A stretch of DNA of 64,000 bases from positions 62,001 through 126,000 of the forward strand of contig JAVVDW010000007.1 of NCBI GenBank assembly GCA_032251335.1, read 5' to 3'. Below the pieces are notes generated by a model. The model was given only the letters and a program-made list of their open reading frames with translations. It did not search any database and was not told where the DNA came from. A program made the position numbers and the translations under genes. The DNA is from UM-FILTER-40-17 sp032251335 (GTDB lineage Bacteria; Bacteroidota; Bacteroidia; Flavobacteriales; Flavobacteriaceae). Positions 36,181-45,184 of this stretch are shown here, piece after piece (positions within the stretch are counted from its first letter, which is position 1; each line of letters opens with the position of its first letter).

Positions 36181-36902
36181 GGTCTGGTGCTTTTTGAGAA
36201 TCTGAACTTTTTGGCTGATTTAAAAAGCAAAAACTTAAATTTAAAAAAATTACTGATGCTTGCATCTGTTTTCCATTCGGCCAAGTGTTTGGATACATTT
36301 AAGTATTTTTCAGGATTTTCATCGAGCGAAGCAATCGCTAGCCCTCCGGAGGTTCTTCTAAAATCTTCGAGCAATAACCAATTTGGAAAGGAACGGATAT
36401 GATCGTGGTACCAACTCCTGTTTGCATCGTGCACCACAAGAATGCCGTTTTTATTAAGCAGTTTTTTTGCCGTTTCAATGCACGCTTCCCTTGCCATACC
36501 GTCAACCAAAATAAAGTCAAACTTACCCATGCTCAGTGGTTTTTCCACATAAGATTTAAACTCAGCCAAGGCACCCGTTCTACGCCATTCTTTGGCGTTT
36601 GGTGCTACAAAATGAATGGTAGCTTTACCCTTTTGGGGCAAAAGCGGCTGTATGCCTTCAAACCACTCTTTGTCGTGTTCGATGGATGTCCAAGTTGCCT
36701 GTTCGGGCAAAAACTGCGGATAGAAAAGCGAAGAATAACCACAGCCGTATTCCAAAACGCTCAACGGCTTTTTTGTCGCAAATAGATCTTCCATGATGGC
36801 AATTTCCTTAAATTTCATATAAGGTATGATATCCGGTTTGATGCCGAATGTCTTCTTGATTTGACGTAAGGTGCCTTTTAGATAGTTGTTTAGTAAGGAC
36901 AT
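36177..36902 (-). CDS. Class I SAM-dependent methyltransferase
   Basis: This is a 241-residue protein with the class I methyltransferase glycine loop VLEYGCGYSSLF (about residues 44-55), the acidic strand end SIEHD, a FDFILVDGM strand (about 126-134) and GILVVHDANRS. Its substrate is not identifiable. The open frame continues upstream, but the ATG at 36902 gives a sensible N-terminus and is preceded by a good -7 box; the upstream frame would overlap the divergent gene. It is translationally coupled to the DUF255 gene, overlapping by 4 bases, so both are likely expressed together. Confidence 0.82.
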   Translation of the reverse strand: MSLLNNYLKGTLRQIKKTFGIKPDIIPYMKFKEIAIMEDLFATKKPLSVLEYGCGYSSLFYPQFLPEQATWTSIEHDKEWFEGIQPLLPQKGKATIHFVAPNAKEWRRTGALAEFKSYVEKPLSMGKFDFILVDGMAREACIETAKKLLNKNGILVVHDANRSWYHDHIRSFPNWLLLEDFRRTSGGLAIASLDENPEKYLNVSKHLAEWKTDASISNFFKFKFLLFKSAKKFRFSKSTRP

Positions 36903-36924
36903 ATTTATGTTTTTATCTTGTTGA

Positions 36925-36932
36925 CAAAGATA
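36925..36932 (-). promoter_or_regulatory. -7 box for methyltransferase-DUF255
   Basis: Minus-strand TATCTTTG is a perfect TAnnTTTG, 23 bases upstream of the ATG at 36902, and it supports that start. A second match (TATGTTTG) lies at 36943-36950. Confidence 0.55.
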
Positions 36933-37002
36933 TGTATTTACACAAACATAGCAGTTGCTGGGTGTACAATCTGCATATAATTTCGTTAATTTGCACTTTA
37001 AA

Positions 37003-37869
37003 ATGAAATCTAATTCAACACTGTTGGAAATCTCAGAATTTACATATTTACTCAACAATCCTGAGGCTGTTACAAAGGCACAGACCACACAACTTAAAAC
37101 AGTATTGGATGAATTTCCTTATTTCCACTCCGGTAGGGCTATCTACTTAAAAGGACTTCAACAACAAGAAAGTTACTTGTTTGATGATGCCCTCAAAACC
37201 ATGGCGGCTCATACAGCCAACAGGGCTATTCTGTTTGATTATATAACAGCCAACACTTTTGAACCGCATCAAACTGCCAGAAAAATTCAGAATAATGAAA
37301 TTTTGGCACACAATCTGGATGTTGTAGATTTGGAAGTGATTGATCCGTCGGGCGAACATCCCGAAAAATCACTTGACAAGGCCACTTCTGACGCGATTTT
37401 GGATAAAGATCTGTTTGAAGAAAAAATGATATCCAAACCTGCTGTTTCTTCAACTTTAGATGAAGATAAAAAACTTGTAAATTTCAACCCTAAAGACCGC
37501 CATTCCTTTGAAGATTGGCTGCATTATGCCGCACCCCAAAAACCATCAAAAGATGCAGCTAACGGGCCTGCTCATCATGAGGCACGTCCAAATTTGGAGC
37601 GAAATAAAAAATTTGAACTCATCGATCGTTTTTTGGCCGAAAGTCCTAAAATAGTTCCGGAAAAAGACCATAAAACTTCGCTTAACATAAACAGTGCAGC
37701 TCCGGAAGCCGAAATCATGACAGAAACGCTTGCCAAAGTGTACACGCATCAAAAAAAGTTCAAAAAAGCCATTAAAGCGTATAAAATTTTAAGTTTGAAA
37801 TATCCGGAAAAAAGTGGTTACTTTGCAGACCAAATTCGAGCACTACAAGCATTAGATAAAAATAATTAA
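37003..37869 (+). CDS. TPR-like cytoplasmic protein of the secG-groESL cluster
   Basis: This is a 288-residue soluble protein without signal peptide. The N-terminal region is helical (about residues 1-95) and is followed by a low-complexity charged linker (about 100-230). The C-terminal 45 residues hold a TPR-like unit: AEIMTETLAKVYTHQKKFKKAIKAYKILSLKYPEKSGYF shows the W/L-G-Y-A-F-A-P-type spacing. It starts at ATG 37003; the open frame begins earlier but that start would precede the predicted promoter (TAATTTG near 36987). It is 6 bases upstream of secG, a neighbour arrangement I recall from several Flavobacteriaceae. Function unknown. Confidence 0.78.
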   Translation: MKSNSTLLEISEFTYLLNNPEAVTKAQTTQLKTVLDEFPYFHSGRAIYLKGLQQQESYLFDDALKTMAAHTANRAILFDYITANTFEPHQTARKIQNNEILAHNLDVVDLEVIDPSGEHPEKSLDKATSDAILDKDLFEEKMISKPAVSSTLDEDKKLVNFNPKDRHSFEDWLHYAAPQKPSKDAANGPAHHEARPNLERNKKFELIDRFLAESPKIVPEKDHKTSLNINSAAPEAEIMTETLAKVYTHQKKFKKAIKAYKILSLKYPEKSGYFADQIRALQALDKNN

Positions 37870-37875
37870 ATACAA

Positions 37876-38232
37876 ATGAGCACATTTTCTATTTTTATGA
37901 TTCTCATTATACTGGTTTCCTTGTTACTGGTATTGGCTATTATGGTTCAAAACCCCAAGGGTGGTGGATTGTCTAGCTCCTTTGGTGGTGGTGGCCAAAA
38001 CATTGGCGGCGTTCAAAAGACAAGTGACTTTTTAGATAAAAGTACGTGGACATTGTCAACCATTTTGGTCGCTTTGATTTTGCTTTCTAGCACCACAGTG
38101 ACCCGACCCGGTGCGGCAGCAGACTCTAGAGCATTGGAAGGTGCTCCGGAAGTTGAGCAAACCCTCCCGGTGACACCACCGGCTCAGGAACCGATACAGA
38201 CCCCCGAACCGGGTGATGATAAACAAAATTAA
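37876..38232 (+). CDS. secG: Preprotein translocase subunit SecG
   Basis: SecG is the small accessory subunit of the SecYEG inner-membrane translocon. The 118-residue protein has two membrane helices (about residues 5-24 and 55-74) separated by the conserved loop MVQNPKGGGLSSSFGGGGQN (about 23-42), the SecG hallmark. The C-terminal 40 residues are a proline- and glutamate-rich tail extending beyond the minimal SecG, as in other Bacteroidota. It is 6 bases after the TPR-like gene and is followed by a terminator. Confidence 0.95.
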   Translation: MSTFSIFMILIILVSLLLVLAIMVQNPKGGGLSSSFGGGGQNIGGVQKTSDFLDKSTWTLSTILVALILLSSTTVTRPGAAADSRALEGAPEVEQTLPVTPPAQEPIQTPEPGDDKQN

Positions 38233-38252
38233 GAAATCTCCATTACAATTTT

Positions 38253-38286
38253 ATGCCAGCTTACTGACAAGCTGGCATTTTTTTTT
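38253..38286 (+). terminator. Rho-independent terminator after secG
   Basis: The stem ATGCCAGCTT (38253-38262) pairs with AAGCTGGCAT (38269-38278) around a 6-base loop and is followed by a T run. It separates secG from groESL. Confidence 0.88.
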
Positions 38287-38309
38287 GAATATTGTCAGTT
38301 TTTTTAGAA

Positions 38310-38324
38310 TGGCACAATTTCTGA
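38310..38324 (+). promoter_or_regulatory. Possible sigma-54-like promoter of groESL
   Basis: TGGCACAATTTCTGA matches the -24 part (TGGCAC) of the sigma-54 consensus and has the correct spacing to a weaker -12 part (CTGA in place of TTGC). It lies 42 bases upstream of the groES ATG. No CIRCE element is present. Confidence 0.35.
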
Positions 38325-38366
38325 AAAGTCAGTAGCAGTTTAACTTTAAAAACATTTATAAAAATT

Positions 38367-38642
38367 ATGGCACTAAACATTCAACCTCTTGCAGACAGAG
38401 TTTTGGTAGCGCCTTTGGCAGCCGAAACCAAAACTGCTTCTGGTATCATTATCCCCGATACCGCTAAAGAAAAACCCCAAAGAGGCACCGTAGTTGCGGT
38501 TGGAAAAGGAAAAAAAGATGAGCCCATGACCGTAAAAAAAGGCGATGTAGTGTTGTACGGTAAATACGCCGGCACCGAAATCAAACTTGAAGGTACGGAT
38601 TATCTCATCATGCGTGAAGATGACCTATTGGCAATTCTTTAA
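38367..38642 (+). CDS. groES: Co-chaperonin GroES
   Basis: GroES caps the GroEL folding chamber as a heptamer. The 91-residue protein has the family start IQPLADRVLVAPL, the mobile-loop region ETKTASGIIIPDTAKEKPQ (about residues 20-38) and the core GDVVLYGKYAGTEIKLEG. The length is standard. It is followed after 31 bases by groEL. Confidence 0.97.
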   Translation: MALNIQPLADRVLVAPLAAETKTASGIIIPDTAKEKPQRGTVVAVGKGKKDEPMTVKKGDVVLYGKYAGTEIKLEGTDYLIMREDDLLAIL

Positions 38643-38673
38643 AAAAACTCAAACACTTTAAATTTTAAGAAAA

Positions 38674-40302
38674 ATGGCAAAAGATATTAAGTTCAATCTT
38701 GAGGCACGAGACGGCCTCAAAAGAGGTGTAGATGCACTGGCAAATGCGGTAAAAGTCACACTCGGACCTAAAGGAAGAAATGTAATCATCAGCAAATCGT
38801 TCGGCGCACCCACTGTAACCAAAGATGGTGTTACCGTAGCTAAGGAAATAGAGCTGAAAGATCCCTTGGAAAACATGGGCGCACAAATGGTAAAAGAAGT
38901 AGCCTCCAAAACCAATGACCTAGCCGGTGACGGTACTACAACCGCTACCGTTTTGGCACAGTCAATTGTAAAAGAAGGCCTTAAAAACGTTGCCGCAGGT
39001 GCCAATCCTATGGATTTGAAACGCGGAATTGACAAAGCCGTTTTGGCAGTCGTAGCCGATTTGGAGAAACAGACGCGTGAAGTTGGTGACAGTTCTGAAA
39101 AAATAAAACAAATTGCCACCATATCTGCAAACAACGATGATCTTATCGGCGATTTGATTGCGCAAGCATTTGAAAAAGTTGGCAAGGAAGGTGTCATCAC
39201 CGTGGAAGAAGCCAAGGGAACAGACACTTACGTCGATGTTGTAGAGGGCATGCAGTTTGACAGGGGTTATTTGTCTCCTTACTTCGTCACAAATTCAGAA
39301 AAGATGGAAGCAGAATTGGAAAACCCATACATCTTGCTCTACGACAAAAAAATATCTTCCATGAAAGATTTGCTTCCCGTTTTAGAACCGGTTGCACAAT
39401 CAGGAAGACCGCTTCTCATTATTGCTGAAGATGTTGACGGCGAAGCTTTAGCTACCTTGGTTGTTAACAAACTTCGAGGTGCGCTGAAAGTAGCTGCTGT
39501 AAAAGCACCCGGATTTGGTGACAGAAGAAAAGCCATGTTGGAGGACATAGCCATTTTGACAGGAGGAGAAGTGATAGCTGAGGAAAGAGGATTTTCTTTA
39601 GAAACAGCCACTTTAGAAATGCTTGGCACTGCTGAAAAAGTAACCATCGACAAAGACAACACAACCGTTGTAAACGGTGCCGGTACTAAAGAAAACATCT
39701 CAAACCGCGTCAACCAGATCAAAACACAAATAGAAAGTACTACATCTGATTACGATCGCGAAAAATTGCAAGAAAGACTTGCCAAATTAGCAGGAGGAGT
39801 TGCTGTACTTTACGTAGGTGCTGCTTCTGAAGTAGAAATGAAAGAGAAAAAAGACCGTGTAGATGATGCGCTCCACGCCACGCGTGCCGCCGTTGAAGAA
39901 GGCATTGTAGCCGGTGGCGGTGTTGCCTTGGTACGCGCCATTGAAAGTGTAAAATCTGTCAAAGCAGACAACGCAGACGAAGCAACAGGAGTCCAAATCG
40001 TAGCTCGTGCCATAGAAGAGCCTTTGCGTCAAATCATTGAAAATGCCGGTGGAGAAGGTTCTGTGGTTGTGTCTAAAATCCTGGAAGGCAAAGATGACTT
40101 TGGTTATGATGCCAAATCGGATAAATACGTCAACATGTTTAAGGCCGGTATTATAGATCCTAAAAAAGTGACACGTGTAGCCCTCGAAAATGCGGCTTCT
40201 GTGGCCGGTATGATTCTAACCACCGAATGTGCGTTGATTGACATCAAAGAAGACACGCCTGCCGGTCCTCCAATGGGAGGCGGTATGCCTGGTATGATGT
40301 AA
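38674..40302 (+). CDS. groEL: Chaperonin GroEL
   Basis: GroEL is the 60-kDa double-ring chaperonin. The 542-residue protein contains all the standard motifs: VTLGPKGRNV near residue 28, the ATP-binding DGTTTATVLAQ (about 86-96), the apical segment with LEPVAQSGRPLLIIAEDVDGEAL, and the equatorial AAVEEGIVAGGGVAL (about 407-421). It ends in the Gly-Met-rich tail GGGMPGMM. It is co-transcribed with groES and is followed by a strong terminator. Confidence 0.98.
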   Translation: MAKDIKFNLEARDGLKRGVDALANAVKVTLGPKGRNVIISKSFGAPTVTKDGVTVAKEIELKDPLENMGAQMVKEVASKTNDLAGDGTTTATVLAQSIVKEGLKNVAAGANPMDLKRGIDKAVLAVVADLEKQTREVGDSSEKIKQIATISANNDDLIGDLIAQAFEKVGKEGVITVEEAKGTDTYVDVVEGMQFDRGYLSPYFVTNSEKMEAELENPYILLYDKKISSMKDLLPVLEPVAQSGRPLLIIAEDVDGEALATLVVNKLRGALKVAAVKAPGFGDRRKAMLEDIAILTGGEVIAEERGFSLETATLEMLGTAEKVTIDKDNTTVVNGAGTKENISNRVNQIKTQIESTTSDYDREKLQERLAKLAGGVAVLYVGAASEVEMKEKKDRVDDALHATRAAVEEGIVAGGGVALVRAIESVKSVKADNADEATGVQIVARAIEEPLRQIIENAGGEGSVVVSKILEGKDDFGYDAKSDKYVNMFKAGIIDPKKVTRVALENAASVAGMILTTECALIDIKEDTPAGPPMGGGMPGMM

Positions 40303-40327
40303 GCCCAGCACGATTAACAACAACTAA

Positions 40328-40357
40328 AAACCACGCTCAGAAAGCGTGGTTTTTTTA
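40328..40357 (+). terminator. Rho-independent terminator after groEL
   Basis: The stem AAACCACGCT (40328-40337) pairs with AGCGTGGTTT (40343-40352) around a 5-base loop and is followed by T residues. Confidence 0.88.
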
Positions 40358-40471
40358 TTGATATCCTAAACTATTCAAGCCACACAAACTCAAAATAATC
40401 TGTGATATTTTTGGAACAAAAATCCACCTGTCATCTTTCCTAATGTCTGTTCAACAAACTTAGCCATAAAA

Positions 40472-42142
40472 TTACTTGTTCAAAATTTCTTCTGTTCTTT
40501 TGATTGCATCATTGATGTTGTCAAGTATGTTGTGTTTGCCGATAAGTTCGTAAACTTCAGATTTAAATAATGCTTCTTTAACATGTCTGTTTGCACCAGA
40601 AAGAATAATAGTGGTTCCACAGGATTTTAGTTTCTGATGAAACTCTTTTAACCTGTTTAATGCAGTTGCATCAATAAATGGCACATTTCTCATTCTGAGA
40701 ATTAAAACTTTGGGCTCTTGTTTTAATTCCGTAAGGAATTCTTGGAATTTTTGGGAAGCACCAAAAAAAAGTGGCCCGTTTATTTCGTAAAGCATGGTAT
40801 CTTTTGGAATGTAGGTCAGTTCTTCTTCAAATAATTTTTCTGCTTGGACATTGGCAGTTCCAAAGAGATTTTCTGCATTGTTAATGGTTGTTGTTTCACT
40901 CATACGCTTCATAAAAATAAAACTGGATAAAATCAATCCTATCTCTATTGCCAGAATCAAATCAAAAAATACGGTAAGAAAAAAAGTTGTAAGCAATACA
41001 ATCATATCCATGCGATTGCTTTTAAGCAAATCTCTGAAATGTTGCCACTCGCTCATATGATAAGCCACCACAACCAAAATACCCGCCAAACAAGACAGTG
41101 GAATGAGTTTTGCTACCGGCGCAAAAAGTAACATAATGAGCAGTAGAAAAACAGCATGAACAATTCCCGCTATGGGAGTTCTTCCACCATTTTTTACGTT
41201 GGTAGCTGTGCGGGCAATGGCGCCTGTTGCCGGAATGCCACCAAAAAGTCCCGAAAAAATATTGCCGGCACCTTGTGCTACGAGTTCCATATTGGAGCGG
41301 TGCTTTCCGCCAATCATGCCGTCGGCAACTACGGCTGACAGCAATGATTCTATTGCGCCTAAAAGCGCTATGGCTATGGCAGGTTCTATGAGTTCTTGTA
41401 TAATCTTAAAATTGATATTAGGCAGTTGTGGTATGGCTATTTTATTGGGAATCTCGCCAAATTTACTTTCAATGGTTTCTACGGGTAACTCAAAAAAATA
41501 GACTACCAAAGTAGCGAGTACAATCGCTACCAATGAACCGGGTATTTTGGTTGAGATTCTATAAAAATTTAAAGCGATTAATACCGTACTTATTGCAATG
41601 CCAAAAGCCAGCCAATTAACACTGTCGAGATGCTGAAAATATACGAGCCACTTTTCGACGAAATCGGCAGGGATATTTTCGATTTCCATTCCAAAAAAAT
41701 CTTTGATTTGGGTGGAAAAAATAACTACAGCGATTCCGCTGGTAAAGCCTACAATTAAAGGATAAGGGATAAATTTCAGGTAATTACCCAGTTTCATCAA
41801 CCCTAGTCCAATGATGAGAAAACCTGCCATGAAAGTAGCAATAGAAAGCCCATCAATACCATGTTTCTGCACAATTCCGTACACGATAATTATAAACGCA
41901 CCGGTTGGCCCGCCTATTTGTACACGGCTACCGCTAAGAACTGAAATCACTAGTCCGGCTATAATTGCCGTTATGAGTCCTTTTTCCGGAGACACACCGG
42001 AGGCAATGGCAAAAGCAATGGCCAACGGCAAAGCCACAATACCTACTATTATGCCCGATAAAACGTCTTTTGTAAGTTGTTTTTTAGTGAGTCCTTCTTT
42101 TAAGAGGGTAAATAGTTTCGGTGTGAATTCTTTATTTTTCAT
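40472..42142 (-). CDS. SulP family inorganic anion transporter with STAS domain
   Basis: This is a 556-residue membrane protein with about 12-14 helices in the SulP fold. It opens with LLKEGLTKKQLTKDVLSG and shows VGIVALPLAIAFAIASGVSP (about residues 29-48), GPTGAFIIIV, and the motif GGIPATGAIARTATNVKNGG (about 304-323), typical of the family. A C-terminal STAS domain occupies about residues 435-545, with VLILRMRNVPFIDATALNRL. The substrate may be sulfate, bicarbonate or a carboxylate. The ATG at 42142 is used; the open frame continues upstream to 42235 but would overlap the yggS gene. Confidence 0.92.
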   Translation of the reverse strand: MKNKEFTPKLFTLLKEGLTKKQLTKDVLSGIIVGIVALPLAIAFAIASGVSPEKGLITAIIAGLVISVLSGSRVQIGGPTGAFIIIVYGIVQKHGIDGLSIATFMAGFLIIGLGLMKLGNYLKFIPYPLIVGFTSGIAVVIFSTQIKDFFGMEIENIPADFVEKWLVYFQHLDSVNWLAFGIAISTVLIALNFYRISTKIPGSLVAIVLATLVVYFFELPVETIESKFGEIPNKIAIPQLPNINFKIIQELIEPAIAIALLGAIESLLSAVVADGMIGGKHRSNMELVAQGAGNIFSGLFGGIPATGAIARTATNVKNGGRTPIAGIVHAVFLLLIMLLFAPVAKLIPLSCLAGILVVVAYHMSEWQHFRDLLKSNRMDMIVLLTTFFLTVFFDLILAIEIGLILSSFIFMKRMSETTTINNAENLFGTANVQAEKLFEEELTYIPKDTMLYEINGPLFFGASQKFQEFLTELKQEPKVLILRMRNVPFIDATALNRLKEFHQKLKSCGTTIILSGANRHVKEALFKSEVYELIGKHNILDNINDAIKRTEEILNK

Positions 42143-42206
42143 TATCTTAATTCTCGGTTGTTTGTCAAAAAATTCATCATCGTACAGCTTTCCCTTAAGT
42201 AAATTC

Positions 42207-42851
42207 TTACCTGGATCCAAATATTTTGCTACCAACGCGAATCATATTGCTGCCCGATGCAACGGCCGTGGCGTAATCTTGACTCATTCCCATCGATAAG
42301 GTCGTCCACGAATAAGTGTCTTTCCACTTATCAAATAAGGATTTCAGAAAATGAAATTCGGATTTGATTTGCGCCGTATCCTCTGTAAATGTAGCCATGC
42401 CCATAAGTCCGACAACTTTGGTGTTTGGCAACTTCTTTAAAAAATCTGAGTTTAAAAGTGTCGCCACTTCATCGGGATGAAAACCAAACTTAGTGTCTTC
42501 GTCTGCTATTTTAACTTGTAAAAGACATGGAATAATGCGCCTGTACTTTTTGGCTTGTTTGTCAATTTCCAGCAGCGTTTTTTCTTGGTCAACTCCGTGG
42601 ATCAACGAAACAAAACTTGCCATGTATTTTATCTTGTTGGTCTGCACATGGCCTATCATATGCCAACGAACATCTTTGGGAAGTTGTTCGTATTTGCCAA
42701 CCATCTCCTGAATTTTATTTTCCCCAAAGTCTCTTTGCCCGGCACTATAAGCCTCTAAAATATCTGAAACAGACTTGGTTTTAGACACTGCTACTAAGGT
42801 AACACCGGCCGGAATTTCTTTCAAAATACACTTCAGATTTTCAGCTATCAT
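42207..42851 (-). CDS. YggS/PROSC-family pyridoxal phosphate-binding protein
   Basis: This is a 214-residue single-domain PLP-binding protein of the YggS/PLPBP family, involved in vitamin B6 homeostasis. It has the type III fold start VTLVAVSKTKSVSDI with the PLP lysine K24, IQEMVGKYEQLPKDVRWHMIGHVQTNK (about residues 47-73), the motif VGLMGMATFTED, and the C-terminal SMGMSQDYATAVASGSNMIRVGS (about 185-207) with the phosphate-binding residues. The length is slightly short for the family. It lies 40 bases downstream of the RNase Z gene in a minus-strand series. Confidence 0.94.
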   Translation of the reverse strand: MIAENLKCILKEIPAGVTLVAVSKTKSVSDILEAYSAGQRDFGENKIQEMVGKYEQLPKDVRWHMIGHVQTNKIKYMASFVSLIHGVDQEKTLLEIDKQAKKYRRIIPCLLQVKIADEDTKFGFHPDEVATLLNSDFLKKLPNTKVVGLMGMATFTEDTAQIKSEFHFLKSLFDKWKDTYSWTTLSMGMSQDYATAVASGSNMIRVGSKIFGSR

Positions 42852-42891
42852 TTGTCCTTAAATTTTAACCGAAATTACGGATTTAAAAGGT

Positions 42892-43800
42892 CTAATCAAA
42901 GACAAAAACTTTGCCGTCGTCGGCCAATTCAACTGCCGGAAATATAGTTTCTGCTTCTTGTTTGAAGGGTGTCGTAGAATCATATCGGGTGGAAAAATGA
43001 CCTAAAATGAGTGTGCCTACTCCCGCGCTTTTTGCAACTTGTGCAGCTTGCGCCGCCGTGCTGTGTTTGGTGGGTTGCCCCAAGTGGGCGTGTTGTTCCA
43101 AAAAGGTAGCCTCGTGGTAAAGTACGGTTGCGCCTTTGATTTTTTCGGGCAAAGAGGTATCAAAAACCGTATCGCTACAATAGGCATAAGACTTTGGTGG
43201 CGCCGGATCAAACGTCAGGAGGCTGTTGGCAACTTGTTCACCATCTTCCTTTTTATAATCTTTGCCGTTTTTAAGATTTTGATAGTCGCAAATTTCTACG
43301 CCATGTTGCCGGCAAGCCACCGGATTCAGTTTTCGCTCGTGTGGTTTTTCCTTGAAAAAGAATCCGTTGGTATAAACCCTGTGTTTGAGCGGAATGGTGC
43401 TCACCGTCAATTTTTCATCTTCATATATAAGCTCTGGCTCTTTGGACGTGAGCTCATGAAAAATTAAGGGAAAATTTACCCACGAATCGGAGTGTTTGAA
43501 CTGAATCTTGATGATTTCTTCTAAGCCTTTCGGTCCGTAAATATGCAATTCTTGGGTGCGATTGAGCAAGCGAAATGAAGATATCAAACCTATCAAACCG
43601 TAAAAATGATCGCCGTGAAGATGTGAGATAAAAATGTGTTTGATGCGCGAAAACTTAATCTTGTTTCTGCGGAGCTCCACTTGTGTGCCCTCTGCACAGT
43701 CTATCAAAAACAATTGGTTTTGCATTTCCAAAACCTGTGAAGTGGGATTGGAAAAGGTACGCGGGGTGGCCGCATAACAGCCCAAAATGGTCAACTTCAT
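42892..43800 (-). CDS. rnz: Ribonuclease Z (tRNA 3' endonuclease)
   Basis: RNase Z cleaves tRNA precursors after the discriminator base so that CCA can be added. This matters here because the tRNA-Leu in this window does not encode CCA. The 302-residue protein has the zinc motif SHLHGDHFYGL (H60, H62, D64, H65), the flexible exosite arm around residues 155-200, and later metal ligands in YCSDT and GHFSTRY. The length is standard for the short form. It lies between the beta-propeller and yggS genes. Confidence 0.95.
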   Translation of the reverse strand: MKLTILGCYAATPRTFSNPTSQVLEMQNQLFLIDCAEGTQVELRRNKIKFSRIKHIFISHLHGDHFYGLIGLISSFRLLNRTQELHIYGPKGLEEIIKIQFKHSDSWVNFPLIFHELTSKEPELIYEDEKLTVSTIPLKHRVYTNGFFFKEKPHERKLNPVACRQHGVEICDYQNLKNGKDYKKEDGEQVANSLLTFDPAPPKSYAYCSDTVFDTSLPEKIKGATVLYHEATFLEQHAHLGQPTKHSTAAQAAQVAKSAGVGTLILGHFSTRYDSTTPFKQEAETIFPAVELADDGKVFVFD

Positions 43801-43832
43801 TCGTGTATGGTTGTTTTACAGGCTTAAATTAA

Positions 43833-44861
43833 TTAAAATGTCAAAGACGTAAATCCAAGTCCGTCGGGTTCTTTGCCTGCTTTGAGTCTTTTTATGATTG
43901 TAAAAGTTTCCAAATCAATCACTGTAATCACATCAGCATTGGTATTTGCCACATAGGCAAAACGATCATTGGGATGGATCAGGATTCCGACCGGAACAGG
44001 ACTGTTTTCAAAGTCTTGAAACAATCGGCCGGGTTCTTTTTCTACTGAGGTGGCTTCCATGGAGATTGTTTTCAACAATTTGCCATCGCGCGCATCGTAT
44101 ATATTTACAGTTCCGGTTTCCGCGTTCGACACCAAAGCCAAATGGTTTTTTTGGGTAAACTTCACCCGTATGGGGAATTTTTCAGAAGGAATGGTTTTTA
44201 AAAGTTGCAAGCTTGCCACGTCGAGCACCGTCACCGTGTTGCCGGCACGGTTGGTAATCCAAAGCCGGTTTCCGTCCGGAGAAACGGCAACACCTTCTGC
44301 CCCCTGTCCGGTTTTGGTGATTTTCTCGAGGGTAAAATCAACCATATCGATCACCGAGACACTACCCGAACCTATGTTGGCCACAAAGGCTCTTTTGGCT
44401 TTGGGTGCAAAGGTTACCATATGGCTAATTTCCTGTCCGGTATTGATCACCTGATCTGTTTTGCCAGATTCTATATCCACCAACAACAAACTTTGAGAGG
44501 TTTCGGAAGTGACCATCACCCGGTTCGAATCGAAAAATTCGATGCCGTGTGGTGCCGTATAAGTCAGTTCTATGGTTCTAACCACCTTTCTGTTGGGAAT
44601 ATCTATCACTGTAAGTGAATTGCCACGCTGTTGGGCCGTCCCGTAGTTGGTGACCACCGCTAATGTACCTGAAGGATTCACGGCTACCTCATGCGGATTT
44701 TGACCGGTTTGCAGTTCTGCCACGATGGCATCCGTATCAAGATCTATAAAATTGACCGTATGACTTGATTTGTTTAAGACAATCAGCGTACCGGACTGCT
44801 GCCCGAAACCAATACATGTGAGTGCTAACAGAAAAAAACTAAAAATATAAATACGTGTCAT
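43833..44861 (-). CDS. Secreted YncE/YVTN-type beta-propeller protein
   Basis: This is a 342-residue exported protein with a signal peptide ending near IGFGQQ (residue 20). The rest is made of seven-blade beta-propeller repeats of the YVTN type: units such as VVTNYG, VSPDGNRLWITNRAGNTVTVLD and FAYVANTNADVITVID recur about every 42 residues. It binds no visible cofactor. Such proteins are often periplasmic metal- or partner-binding proteins, but the function here is unknown. The ATG at 44861 is used because the upstream open frame lacks a credible signal sequence. It is first in the minus-strand series with rnz, yggS and the SulP gene. Confidence 0.85.
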   Translation of the reverse strand: MTRIYIFSFFLLALTCIGFGQQSGTLIVLNKSSHTVNFIDLDTDAIVAELQTGQNPHEVAVNPSGTLAVVTNYGTAQQRGNSLTVIDIPNRKVVRTIELTYTAPHGIEFFDSNRVMVTSETSQSLLLVDIESGKTDQVINTGQEISHMVTFAPKAKRAFVANIGSGSVSVIDMVDFTLEKITKTGQGAEGVAVSPDGNRLWITNRAGNTVTVLDVASLQLLKTIPSEKFPIRVKFTQKNHLALVSNAETGTVNIYDARDGKLLKTISMEATSVEKEPGRLFQDFENSPVPVGILIHPNDRFAYVANTNADVITVIDLETFTIIKRLKAGKEPDGLGFTSLTF

Positions 44862-45184
44862 TTTCGTTGAATTTGATGAAGCCAAGGTATAAAATTTTAA
44901 CCGAAAAAGAGTATAAAAGGTGTTGTACCCTATTCACATACGTAAAATTTAGTTTTAATCTTATTGAACACAAAGTTTTACTGAAAAGCATTAATCCAAA
45001 ATTTATTTTGAGTGCACCTAAACCTTAAATCTCAAATTTACACTTGGTGTGCGCACTCCGTGAAAGATTTTAATGCCCATGCCATAATCAAACTGATTTT
45101 GAAAGCACGTATTCTCTATAAAGCTCATTAAGATCCGCTGCATTTATCAGAAAAAACTCCACCCGAACACTTATCTTTGCACCG
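44862..45184. other. Divergent intergenic region between the beta-propeller gene and mfd
   Basis: This 323-base AT-rich stretch holds no gene. It contains the mfd promoter at its right end, a minus-strand TAAATTTG (45033-45040) that could start the beta-propeller transcript with a long leader, and an imperfect inverted repeat between GAGTGC (45011-45016) and GCACTC (45053-45058). Confidence 0.6.
45172..45179 (+). promoter_or_regulatory. -7 box for mfd, very close to the start codon
   Basis: TATCTTTG is a perfect TAnnTTTG whose last base is only 5 bases before the ATG at 45185. This implies a leaderless or nearly leaderless transcript, unless the ATG at 45191 is used. Confidence 0.6.

Noticed and set aside
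36903..37088. N-terminal extension of the methyltransferase frame
   Set aside because: It would place the start upstream of a good -7 box and overlap the divergent gene.
38287..38366. CIRCE operator upstream of groES
   Set aside because: No GAGTGCTAA or TTAGCACTC half-site is present in this region.
42143..42235. N-terminal extension of the SulP transporter
   Set aside because: It overlaps the yggS stop region and lacks transporter features; the ATG at 42142 starts a normal N-terminus.
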